Below the pieces are notes generated by a model. That model did no database searches, was not told the origin of the DNA, and was given only the letters and a program-made list of their open reading frames with translations. Below, piece after piece: positions 1 through 10,215 of a stretch of 64,000 nucleotides of DNA. Origin of the DNA: Anaerolineales bacterium. Lineage in GTDB: Bacteria; Chloroflexota; Anaerolineae; Anaerolineales; UBA4823. The stretch spans positions 32,194-96,193 of the forward strand of contig JAGUYW010000027.1 in assembly GCA_020061105.1 (NCBI GenBank), in the 5' to 3' direction. The first letter of the stretch is position 1, and every line of letters starts with the position of its first letter. Made by a program: the position numbers and the translations under genes.

Positions 1-9
1 ACCATTCAT
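1..9 (-). CDS. 5' end of a minus-strand gene running off the left edge (only 3 codons visible)
   Basis: Reverse complement of 1-40 reads AAAAAAGGAGAACTTCATC-ATG-AAT-GGT: a strong Shine-Dalgarno (AAGGAG) 9 nt before ATG. Confidence 0.45.
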
Positions 10-153
10 GATGAAGTTCTCCTTTTTTCAGAATCAGCAGGCCGGTGTTGCAGTTGGGTGTTGCTGATTGAATTTATCTTACCGGACAGATTTGAAGAAT
101 TTGTGAAGAAGCTTCGTGAATTTGATGTGATCCACCCCGTTAAAATAAAAAAC

Positions 154-182
154 GCCGCGCCATGGGTAATTCCTGGCGCGGC
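154..182 (-). terminator. Intrinsic terminator downstream of the hsp20 gene(s)
   Basis: GCCGCGCCA (154-162) / TGGCGCGGC (174-182), 9-bp perfect stem. On the minus strand it is followed by GTTTTTTATTTTAA. Confidence 0.85.
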
Positions 183-208
183 ATTGAAGCTGAATCTGTT
201 TTTACTGG

Positions 209-619
209 TTAGTTGTTGTTGGCTTTTACATCGATCTTGCGCACGATCGCCTGGGTTGCCTTGGGCAGGTACAGGCGCAGCAAGCCGTCACGGATGGTAG
301 CCTGGATCTTCTCGCGGTCGATATCTTCGGACAGCTTGAAGCTGCGCTGGTAATCGCCTACTTCGTATTCAGCGAAAGCCAGGCCGAAGCCTTCCACTTC
401 CACCGGCTCGATGTAAGCGTTGACGGTCAGGACATTCTTTTCCAGGGTAATGTCAACGGCTTTCTCGTCTGCGCCGGGGACATCCATCACGATCACCAGT
501 TGATCGTCTACTTCGTAAATGTCAGCACGAGGGGTGAAGCACATGCATTCGCGGGTGCGCTCAGCGTCTTCGGTGGCTTCGATTTCTTGTTTTTGAACTT
601 CTAAACTCTTGTCGATCAT
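209..619 (-). CDS. Hsp20/alpha-crystallin family small heat-shock protein
   Basis: Alpha-crystallin domain pattern (ADIYEVDDQLVIVMDVPGADEKAVDITLEKNVLTV...DGLLRLYLPKA). Confidence 0.9.
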   Translation of the reverse strand: MIDKSLEVQKQEIEATEDAERTRECMCFTPRADIYEVDDQLVIVMDVPGADEKAVDITLEKNVLTVNAYIEPVEVEGFGLAFAEYEVGDYQRSFKLSEDIDREKIQATIRDGLLRLYLPKATQAIVRKIDVKANNN

Positions 620-674
620 TTCGGCCTCCTTGTTACTCTAACTTCGATAAATCCTACCTCAAGCCTTGCCACAA

Positions 675-1130
675 TCAGGCGGTCTTGACGGCGATCTTGC
701 GTGGCTTGTCTGCTTCGGCGCGCGGCAGGTTGACTGCCAAAACGCCGTTCTTGAAGTTGGCTTCCACCTGGTTGACATCCACGTTGAAAGGCAGCTGAAC
801 TGAGCGGGTAAAAGCGCCATAGCCGCGCTCCTGGCGATGGTAGCGAGCAGTCTCAGGCAGTTCGTCGATGTTGCGCACGCCGCTCAAGGTCACGGTTTCG
901 CCGAGCACGTTAATGTCGATGTCATCCGGGCTTACGCCGGGTACTTCGGCGGTCAGAATGACGCCATTTTCATTGCTCCACAGGTTCACCGCCGGGTAGC
1001 CAGCCGCCTGGCGACGGCGCGCCGGGTAGGTGGTCTCGAACAAGCGGTTCATCTCGCGCTGCAAGCGATCTACTTCTCGCCACATATTGGGCACACGATA
1101 TCTACGGTACATGATCTTCCTCCTAATCAA
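675..1130 (-). CDS. Hsp20/alpha-crystallin family small heat-shock protein
   Basis: NLWSNENGVILTAEVPGVSPDDIDINVLGETVTLSG...FKNGVLAVNLPRAEADKPRKIAVK. Likely start is the internal ATG at 1112 (MYRRYRVPNMWREVDRLQREMNRLF). Confidence 0.92.
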   Translation of the reverse strand: MIRRKIMYRRYRVPNMWREVDRLQREMNRLFETTYPARRRQAAGYPAVNLWSNENGVILTAEVPGVSPDDIDINVLGETVTLSGVRNIDELPETARYHRQERGYGAFTRSVQLPFNVDVNQVEANFKNGVLAVNLPRAEADKPRKIAVKTA

Positions 1131-1375
1131 AAATCAAAAAGCGTGAATTTCAAGATGCTTGAATTGTTGTATACACCCTAATCTTACCGGATGGGTATAA
1201 GAAAATCGCAAACAGAGTGTATGAATCATATAAAAACCAGGCGGGTGATTTCTTAGCCATTATTTGCGTTTCTCTGATGGTTTTCTAACGCAGTGGTATT
1301 ATTGTGGTAGCACAGGAAACGACAGGGTTTTCCAGGTTGTATTTGTTTAATTTACTGGGAGTTTGGTGATTTGCG

Positions 1376-2341
1376 ATGAACTATAAAGATTATTACAAGA
1401 TCCTGGGTGTAGATAGGAAAGCCAGCCAGGACGACATCAAAAAAGCCTATCGTAAGCTGGCGCGCAAATATCACCCAGACATGAATCAGGGCGACAAGGT
1501 TGCCGAGGAGAAATTTAAGGAGATTGGCGAGGCTTACGAGGTTCTTTCCGACCCCGAAAAGCGCGAGAAATATGACCAGTTTGGCGCTTCCTGGCAGCAA
1601 TATTCCCGCAGCGGAGGGCGACCGGAGGATTTCGACTGGTCGCAGTGGACGTCTGGTGCGCCCGGCGGCGGGACGCAGACCCGCAGCATGTCGCAAGAAG
1701 AATTTGAGCGTATGTTTGGCGGCGGTGGTTTGGGTGACTTTTCAGATTTCTTTGAAATGCTTTTCGGAGGCCTGGGGCAGCGCAGCGGCGGTTTTGGGAC
1801 GCGCGAGCGCCCGGCAGGCCGGCCTGTACGCGGCCGCGACAGCCAACAAACCGTGCGCATCACTTTAGAGGATGCGTTTCGCGGCTCGAATGTTAGCTTG
1901 CAGTGGGAAGATGGGCGCCGCATCGCGGCGAAGATCCCACCAGGGGTCAAGACCGGTTCGCGGGTACGCTTGAGCGGTCAGGGCGAAGGCGCTGCCAGCG
2001 GCGGGCAGGCTGGCGATTTGTATTTGAATATCGAGGTTGCGCCGCATGCTGTGTATAGCAGAGATGGCGACGATCTAAAAATCAACTTACCGGTGGATCT
2101 CTACACCGCAGTATTGGGCGGTTCGGTGAATGTGCCCACCCTGGAACGATCTGTAGAACTTACCATTCCGCCGGGTACGCAGAATGGCAAGGTATTCCGC
2201 CTGCGCGGCCTGGGGATGCCGCAATTGCGCAAGCCAGAAGAGCGCGGTAACCTGTTTGTCACGGTGCAGGTGCAGTTACCCAGCGATCTTACTCCACAAG
2301 AGCGAGAACTGTTCGAGAAATTGCGCCAACTGCGCCCTTAA
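1376..2341 (+). CDS. DnaJ/CbpA-type J-domain co-chaperone
   Basis: J-domain with HPD ([35 protein letters not shown]), G/F-rich linker, DnaJ C-terminal domain; no zinc-finger domain. Confidence 0.95.
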   Translation: MNYKDYYKILGVDRKASQDDIKKAYRKLARKYHPDMNQGDKVAEEKFKEIGEAYEVLSDPEKREKYDQFGASWQQYSRSGGRPEDFDWSQWTSGAPGGGTQTRSMSQEEFERMFGGGGLGDFSDFFEMLFGGLGQRSGGFGTRERPAGRPVRGRDSQQTVRITLEDAFRGSNVSLQWEDGRRIAAKIPPGVKTGSRVRLSGQGEGAASGGQAGDLYLNIEVAPHAVYSRDGDDLKINLPVDLYTAVLGGSVNVPTLERSVELTIPPGTQNGKVFRLRGLGMPQLRKPEERGNLFVTVQVQLPSDLTPQERELFEKLRQLRP

Positions 2342-2370
2342 AAATAAGCCCGGGAAACCGGGCTTATTTT
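2341..2370. terminator. Bidirectional intrinsic terminator between convergent dnaJ-like and phosphate transporter genes
   Basis: AAAATAAGCCCGG-GAAA-CCGGGCTTATTTT: perfect 13-bp stem, GAAA loop, A-tract/T-tract on either side. Confidence 0.95.
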
Positions 2371-3346
2371 ATAACTGGATGACCAACCAATACAATCCCG
2401 CCGCGGCAGCCGCCGTGATGGGGATGGTGACTAACCAGGCGACGGCAATCTCGCCCGCCATACCCCAACGCACTTTGCTCAAACGATCGGCTGAACCGAC
2501 CCCCATGATCGCCGAACTGACCACATGGGTGGTGCTGACCGGCCCGCCGAGCAGCGAAGCGCCTAGAATAATCAAGGCAGAGGTGGTTTGAGCGCAGAAA
2601 CCATCGACCGGCTTGATTTTATAGAATTTTCCTCCGAGCGTTTTGATCAAGCGCCACCCGCCCAGCGCCGTTCCTAGCGAGATGGCGACTGCGCTGATAG
2701 CGATTACCCACACTGGTACTTCAAAGCTCGGCAGAGCGCCGCTGATTACCAATCCCAGGGTGATCACCCCCATGGTTTTCTGGGCGTTGTTTGTACCTTG
2801 GCTGAATGACAGCGCTAAGACTGTAATGAGTTGTGAACGCTTGAAAAACCAGTTGATGCGTGGTGTAGCATTACGAACCAGAAAGAACACCAACCGGGTA
2901 ATCAAATACCCACCTAACAATCCTATCAAGGGCGAAGCAAACAATGAAATCAGTATTTTCTGGATGCCTGCCAGTTGAATGGCGCCCAACCCGGCGCCCA
3001 TGGCTACCGCGCCCACAAGGCCGCTGATCAGAGCGTGAGAAGAACTGCTCGGAATACCAAAAAACCAGGTCAGCAGGTTCCACAGAATTGCGCCGCCCAG
3101 GGCAGCCAGCAGCATCTGCATACTGATGGTCTCGGCAGCGACAATTTCGTGCCCAATGGTCTTGGCGACAGCAACTCCGAAGAGGAAAGGTCCGATAAAA
3201 TGCGCCACCGCCGCGACTCCCAGGGCAAAGCGTGGTGAAAAGGCGCGTGATGAGATCATGGTAGCCACCACATTGCTCGAGTCGTGGATGCCGTTCAGGA
3301 AATCGAACACCAGCGCCAGAATTACTAAGATAACCAATTCGTTCAT
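2369..3346 (-). CDS. Inorganic phosphate transporter, PiT family
   Basis: FDFLNGIHDSSNVVATMISSRAFSP and GTNNAQKTMGVITLGL signatures, multi-TM. Confidence 0.93.
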   Translation of the reverse strand: MNELVILVILALVFDFLNGIHDSSNVVATMISSRAFSPRFALGVAAVAHFIGPFLFGVAVAKTIGHEIVAAETISMQMLLAALGGAILWNLLTWFFGIPSSSSHALISGLVGAVAMGAGLGAIQLAGIQKILISLFASPLIGLLGGYLITRLVFFLVRNATPRINWFFKRSQLITVLALSFSQGTNNAQKTMGVITLGLVISGALPSFEVPVWVIAISAVAISLGTALGGWRLIKTLGGKFYKIKPVDGFCAQTTSALIILGASLLGGPVSTTHVVSSAIMGVGSADRLSKVRWGMAGEIAVAWLVTIPITAAAAAGLYWLVIQL

Positions 3347-3963
3347 GTGATCTTCATGACGATATCAGCGATAATATTGGCGGCTTCATCGCCCTTATCG
3401 GCAGCGTTGCTCAGGTGGCGATACACTTCGCGCTTCTTGAGCATCTTGACCACATGGCTGAGATCTTCGGGGCCGCTGAATAGTTCTGCCAGGGCTTCCC
3501 GATAGACCGTTTCGACCCGGTTTTCCAGGGCTTTGGCGCGTTGGGCGTGTTCTGCTGCCACGTTGGGATGATCTTGCAAGCGTTGGGTGGCCATGTGAAT
3601 TTCGTAGGCCGCGTCGCGCAGCAAAGAAGCGATGCGCTCCATGTAATTGGTGGGACGAACTTTCAAGATGCCCATTTCATCCACGGTGGTGTTGGCGTAA
3701 TCTAAAATATCATCGATCACGCGGGAGAGGGCAAAGAGGTCTTCCCTGTCGATGGGGGTGATGAAGGTGCGGTTGAGTTCGTCGATCAAAATTCGGCGTA
3801 CTTCATCGGCTTGTTTTTCAACTTCAACCAGTTGTTGCGCGGTCTCGTTGCTGTGGTCTGCCATAAACTGCTTGAGCAATTCCAGGCCTTTGAGGGTTAG
3901 CTGCGCCTGTTCGATGATCAGGGCAATGAACTTGTCCTGTTTGCGTTTGAAGATGCTGAACAT
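3343..3963 (-). CDS. DUF47 / PhoU-like phosphate transport regulator
   Basis: DUF47-type helical protein (FITPIDREDLFALSRVIDDILDYANTTVDEM); overlaps the start of PiT (ATGA-type coupling). Confidence 0.9.
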   Translation of the reverse strand: MFSIFKRKQDKFIALIIEQAQLTLKGLELLKQFMADHSNETAQQLVEVEKQADEVRRILIDELNRTFITPIDREDLFALSRVIDDILDYANTTVDEMGILKVRPTNYMERIASLLRDAAYEIHMATQRLQDHPNVAAEHAQRAKALENRVETVYREALAELFSGPEDLSHVVKMLKKREVYRHLSNAADKGDEAANIIADIVMKIT

Positions 3964-4052
3964 AGTGGTTGGCTCCTGTAGTGTGACTGAAGCAACCAGA
4001 AGTTGCCCCGGCCTTTTTATGAGGGCCTCCTATGATACCAGAAACTTGCCAA

Positions 4053-4076
4053 AAATGTTAATATTTGTTAACATTT
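4053..4076 (-). promoter_or_regulatory. Candidate Pho-box-like operator upstream of DUF47-PiT
   Basis: AAATGTTAA-TATTTG-TTAACATTT. On the minus strand this reads TTAACA-N4-TTAACA, about 90 bp upstream of the 3963 start. Confidence 0.45.
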
Positions 4077-4140
4077 GCTGGTTTGGTCAGCACAACCTGT
4101 CAGGTCTCAAATGAAGACCGGTTAGAAGCGCTCTCTTGGG

Positions 4141-4146
4141 TATAAT
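4141..4146 (+). promoter_or_regulatory. Probable -10 element upstream of ftcD
   Basis: TTGGGTATAATAGG: consensus TATAAT; no clear -35. Confidence 0.45.
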
Positions 4147-4236
4147 AGGCTGGTACCGGACTGAAATCCTGTTGTCCTTACTTGAAAGAATGACAGCGCA
4201 GTAAAAACCATCTGAATCCAAGGATGAAAAGTACCT

Positions 4237-5802
4237 ATGCCGAACACGAATCCAACTGTTGAATGTATTGCCAATTATTCAGACGCCCGCCGGCCTGAGG
4301 TGATCGAAGCGATCGCCCAGGCGATTACATCGGTCGCTGGCGTCAGTCTGCTCGATCGCCACTCCGATTTGGACCATAACCGCACAGTGCTCACTTTTGT
4401 CGGTCCACCAGCTGAAGTCGAAGAGGCGGCCTTTAACTCGATTGCCAAGGCCGCAGAACTGATTAACCTCGATGAACATACCGGCGAGCACCCGCGCATC
4501 GGCGCGGCTGACGTGGTGCCATTTGTGCCGATCTCTGGGGTAAGCATGGAAGCGTGCGTCGAGATTGCCCGTCGTTTGGGGAAGCGCGTGGGAGATCAAC
4601 TTAATATCCCTGTTTACCTGTATGAAGAGGCCGCTACCAGGCCGGAGCGGCGCAACCTGGAAGATGTGCGGCGTGGCCAATATGAAGGCCTGAAAAAAGA
4701 AATTGGTTTCAAGCCCGAACGCAAGCCCGATTTCGGCCCTGAACGGGTTGGAACCGCAGGCGCGGTGGTCATCGGCGCACGCCAGCCTTTGGTCGCCTAT
4801 AATGTCTACCTGACCAGCGATGATGTCGAAATTGCCAAGAAAATTGCCAAGGCTGTGCGGCATTCTTCCGGCGGCTTGCGATATGTCAAGGGGATGGGCG
4901 TGTTGGTGGACGGCCGCGCCCAGGTGACGATGAACCTGACCAACTTCCACGGCACGCCGCTGGCGAGAGTTGTAGAGACCGTCCGCCGCGAGGCGCAGCG
5001 CTACGGGGTTGGAATTCACCATAGCGAACTGGTGGGCTTGATCCCGCAGGAGGCGCTGATTGAAGCGGCGCGCTGGTATTTGCAGCTAGACCAGTTCGAG
5101 TATGCTCAGGTCTTGGAAACACGCATCGCCCAGGTTCAAAAAGCCGCTGCAACGGGCATTAAACCCGGCGAAGCGCCGCTTTACAGCCTGTTTCTGGACG
5201 CGCTTTCCGATAGCGCTCCGACGCCTGGGGGAGGTTCGGCTTCTGCTTACAGTGGCGCCACGGGGGCAGCTCTGGTTGAAATGGTCGCTCGCCTGACGAT
5301 CGGTCGTAAGAAGTATGCAGATGTGGAGCAGCAAATGCGTCAGACGCTGGAGCAAGCCGTGCGACTGCGCGCCGAATTATCCGCTGCGATTGAAGAGGAT
5401 GCGGCTGCTTTTGATGCCGTATTGGCAGCCTTTATGCTTCCGAAAGACAGCGAGGCTGAGAAAGCTGCTCGCGATAAAGCTATAGAGAAGTTCACCCTGG
5501 CTGCTGCTGAAGTTCCCCTCAAAGTGGCGGGAAAAGCGGTCGAGGTGATGCGCCTGGCTGCTGAAGTGGTCACGCACGGCAACCTGAACGCCATCAGCGA
5601 TGGCGCCACGGGCGGGGCAATGGCGCGCGCTGCTTTGACCGGGGCAGGTTATAACGTACGTATCAACGTCAGCAGTTTGAAAAACCCGCAGATTGGAGCG
5701 CCTTATATGGATGAACTGCGCCAGTTGGAGAGCCAGGCTGCTGAAATCGAAGCGAAAATTCGTCAAACCCTGGTCGAGCGTGGAGGCATGCCGCCTGTAT
5801 GA
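4237..5802 (+). CDS. ftcD: Glutamate formiminotransferase / formimidoyltetrahydrofolate cyclodeaminase (bifunctional)
   Basis: N-terminal formiminotransferase (VECIANYSDARRPEVIEAI...DEHTGEHPRIGAADVVPFVPI) fused to cyclodeaminase (SAPTPGGGSASAYSGATGAALVEMVARLT). Confidence 0.93.
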   Translation: MPNTNPTVECIANYSDARRPEVIEAIAQAITSVAGVSLLDRHSDLDHNRTVLTFVGPPAEVEEAAFNSIAKAAELINLDEHTGEHPRIGAADVVPFVPISGVSMEACVEIARRLGKRVGDQLNIPVYLYEEAATRPERRNLEDVRRGQYEGLKKEIGFKPERKPDFGPERVGTAGAVVIGARQPLVAYNVYLTSDDVEIAKKIAKAVRHSSGGLRYVKGMGVLVDGRAQVTMNLTNFHGTPLARVVETVRREAQRYGVGIHHSELVGLIPQEALIEAARWYLQLDQFEYAQVLETRIAQVQKAAATGIKPGEAPLYSLFLDALSDSAPTPGGGSASAYSGATGAALVEMVARLTIGRKKYADVEQQMRQTLEQAVRLRAELSAAIEEDAAAFDAVLAAFMLPKDSEAEKAARDKAIEKFTLAAAEVPLKVAGKAVEVMRLAAEVVTHGNLNAISDGATGGAMARAALTGAGYNVRINVSSLKNPQIGAPYMDELRQLESQAAEIEAKIRQTLVERGGMPPV

Positions 5803-6992
5803 TCCGGCTGCCGCATCTGTTCACCTGCCTTGCATTTTGCATGCTGTCTGTGGCGGCTGCCTGTTCGCCGGCGGTTGGCAGCGCGCAACGCGCCCCACTT
5901 GCAACCGCCACGCCTTGCGCGGCGCCTGGTGAGAAAGGTTGGCAAGAAATTTGCGGTTTTGATGAAGTGCTGCCCACCCCCACTGATTTGGTTGAAGTAG
6001 GCCCACTGCCGCCAGCGCAAACCGCCATGCCAACCGAGCCTGTTCCAACGATTGCGCCGCCCACGCTGGCGCCGCCGCCGATTTCTGCATCCCCAACGAC
6101 GCCTGTGGTGTCGCTGCCTTGTCACAGCGACCTGTGTACTTACAGTGCACCGCTGTTCCTGGCGCGCCCGATTGCTCCGCCAGGAGATTCGAGCCCTGAT
6201 ATCACCTATCGCTTTGGCACAACGGCGGGTGGAACGCGCGATCCGCACCATGGCATCGAAATGCTCAATCGCTACGGCACATCGGTTCTGGCGGCTGGGG
6301 CGGGCGTGGTAAAGGTGGCTGGCGACGATGTTCAACCCACTTCGGAGCGCGGCGTGTGGCCGATTACTTATTATGGCCCGTATTCGAATTTCTACGGCAA
6401 GTTGGTGATCATCGAACACACCCTGCCAGAAGCGCTGGAAAGGGAACTGCGCCAACTTTTTCCTGATCTACGGCTGCCGGTGTATACCCTGTACGCCCAT
6501 CTTTCGGAAGTCAGCGTCGAAGTAGGGCAGCAGGTCGAAACGGGCCAGGAGATTGGCAAGGTCGGGATGACCGGGATTGCCACCGGGCCGCATCTGCACC
6601 TGGAAGTGCGCCTGGGAGCGGAAACCTACACCAGCTATAGCAGTTCGCACAACCCCGAATTATGGCTGGCGCCCAAGCAGGATGAGGACGGGCAACCCAT
6701 GGGCGCTCTGGCAGGTCGCTTTCTGAATACCCTGGGCGAGAACCACCAGATGTCAGGCGTCACCCTGGAATATTTGCCGGATGGACCACAGCGGCCCAAT
6801 TCTGGTGTGTTTCCCATCATTACCTATGAGGAAAAAAAGCTGCGCGGCCGCCCGCCTTTCAACGAGGGGTTCGGCTTCACCGATCTGCGACCAGGCTGGT
6901 ACCGGATCAATTACCCCAACAACGGCTTGAAAAGCGTGCTGTTTGAAATCTTGCCCGGGCAGCTGACCGTGGTTACGATCCGTTTACAATAG
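5799..6992 (+). CDS. Lipoprotein with LytM/M23 peptidase-like domain
   Basis: Lipobox LSVAAACS; M23-type motifs (HHGIEMLN, VYTLYAHLSEVSVEVGQQVETGQEIGKVGMTGIATGPHLHLEV). Confidence 0.88.
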   Translation: MIRLPHLFTCLAFCMLSVAAACSPAVGSAQRAPLATATPCAAPGEKGWQEICGFDEVLPTPTDLVEVGPLPPAQTAMPTEPVPTIAPPTLAPPPISASPTTPVVSLPCHSDLCTYSAPLFLARPIAPPGDSSPDITYRFGTTAGGTRDPHHGIEMLNRYGTSVLAAGAGVVKVAGDDVQPTSERGVWPITYYGPYSNFYGKLVIIEHTLPEALERELRQLFPDLRLPVYTLYAHLSEVSVEVGQQVETGQEIGKVGMTGIATGPHLHLEVRLGAETYTSYSSSHNPELWLAPKQDEDGQPMGALAGRFLNTLGENHQMSGVTLEYLPDGPQRPNSGVFPIITYEEKKLRGRPPFNEGFGFTDLRPGWYRINYPNNGLKSVLFEILPGQLTVVTIRLQ

Positions 6993-7020
6993 CAGGCTGG
7001 CTGAGGAGGGAAAACAAACC

Positions 7021-8814
<1,794 letters not shown>

Positions 8815-8842
8815 AAAACTTTACGATTTTGGAGGTGTGCGG

Positions 8843-9397
8843 ATGGGTGTGAAACCAGATCACTGGATTCGCAAGATGGCGCTCGAGCAGCGCATGATTG
8901 AGCCGTTTACCGATGGACAGGTGCGTGACGGGGTGATTTCGTATGGCGTGTCTTCTTACGGCTATGACATCCGCGTAGCGGATGAATTCAAAATCTTTAC
9001 CAATGTTTATTCTGCGGTGGTCGATCCCAAGCATTTCGACGCGTGCTCGATGGTGGATTTCCAGGGGCCGGTGTGCGTGATCCCGCCCAATTCCTTCGCC
9101 CTGGCGCGCACAGTGGAATATTTCCGCATCCCCCGCAAAGTATTGACGGTGTGCCTGGGAAAATCGACGTACGCGCGCTGCGGCATCATCGTAAATGTCA
9201 CTCCCTTCGAACCGGAATGGGAGGGGTACGTAACGCTGGAGATTTCGAACACCACACCGCTGCCAGCCCGAATTTACGCCAACGAGGGCATCGCTCAGGT
9301 GCTGTTCTTCGAAGCGGATGAAGAATGCCTGGTATCGTACGCTGATAAGAAGGGCAAGTACCAACACCAGCAGACCATCGAACTGCCGAAATTGTAG
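8843..9397 (+). CDS. dcd: dCTP deaminase
   Basis: [80 protein letters not shown] at 8831; start moved to ATG 8843. Confidence 0.95.
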   Translation: MGVKPDHWIRKMALEQRMIEPFTDGQVRDGVISYGVSSYGYDIRVADEFKIFTNVYSAVVDPKHFDACSMVDFQGPVCVIPPNSFALARTVEYFRIPRKVLTVCLGKSTYARCGIIVNVTPFEPEWEGYVTLEISNTTPLPARIYANEGIAQVLFFEADEECLVSYADKKGKYQHQQTIELPKL

Positions 9398-9462
9398 TCT
9401 ATATCCATGTGGGCCTGGAATCCAACCAGATGGGTTTCAAGCACTGCTGAAAATTTGAGTGG

Positions 9463-9984
9463 TTATTTGGGCTTGGGCTTGAAACGTGAGACAAGCTTGT
9501 TAAGCAGCGGGTAACGGTCGTAGACTGCGCTCAGGATCACCAGCAGGCCGAGGATCGCCAGCAGCAGGTACCACTGTTGAAAGCGGCCTGCATAGCCGAA
9601 GATCAAGAGCACGCCGCCTATGGTGATACGCCACACCCGCTCCTGAAAGGAAGGCCCGCTGGCGACCGGCTTCTCGCCGCTGATGGCAGCCGTGAAGATA
9701 CCTTCCAGTAAATCTGGGGCGGCCGCGCCGGTGTAGCGAGCAATTTCCTGTCCGTTCTTGAAGCCAACCAGGGTTGGAATCCCATAGATTTTCAGCTTGC
9801 GCAGCACCTCGGGCTGCTCGTCGGCATTGACCTTCCACAAATCGGCCCGCCCCTCATATTGCTTGCTGAGCTTTTTCAATACCGGATCGATCATCTTGCA
9901 TGGCCCGCACCACGGCGCCCAAAAATCCACCACCACCGGGCGGGGGTGATCGCTCAGTCGTTCGAAGAAGTCTTTTTCAGCCAA
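9463..9984 (-). CDS. Thioredoxin-domain protein with C-terminal DUF2892-like membrane segment
   Basis: VVVDFWAPWCGPCKMIDPVLKKL; YGIPTLVGFKNGQEIARYTGA; C-terminal TM helices RVWRITIGGVLLIFGYAG...WYLLLAILGLLVILSAV. Confidence 0.9.
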   Translation of the reverse strand: MAEKDFFERLSDHPRPVVVDFWAPWCGPCKMIDPVLKKLSKQYEGRADLWKVNADEQPEVLRKLKIYGIPTLVGFKNGQEIARYTGAAAPDLLEGIFTAAISGEKPVASGPSFQERVWRITIGGVLLIFGYAGRFQQWYLLLAILGLLVILSAVYDRYPLLNKLVSRFKPKPK

Positions 9985-10215
9985 GGGTTTTCTCCTGTTA
10001 TTGCTCGTTATGCCCGGTAATCTCGACGCGGACCATTACTGGCTTGACATGTCATGTCCGATCCGTTGCGCATCCGTGGATGAGTTTCTGGATTCTACCA
10101 TCTTTCTACCTACTGGTCTTTGGGTGAAAAAGCTTGTTTGCCTACGCTACGGCCTTGAGGGGGCGTATAATATCTGTGTCGATCGGCTTTTGCTATTCAA
10201 AGGAGGCGTTGCCTG

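Noticed and set aside
58-300. 80-aa plus-strand ORF at the left edge
   Set aside because: Runs through the hsp20 terminator and into hsp20 antisense; composition not protein-like.
837-1181. Plus-strand ORF across hsp20
   Set aside because: Antisense to a clear Hsp20 and no recognisable protein.
1131-1375. CIRCE or HAIR element at the hsp20/dnaJ-like divergent region
   Set aside because: Neither TTAGCACTC-N9-GAGTGCTAA nor CTTGAGT-N7-ACTCAAG is present; only a different palindrome was found.
4279-5022. Long antisense ORFs over ftcD, capA-like (7609-8370), epimerase (13126-13785) and GAF genes (49560-50192)
   Set aside because: All opposite confident CDS, with no family motifs or independent SD.
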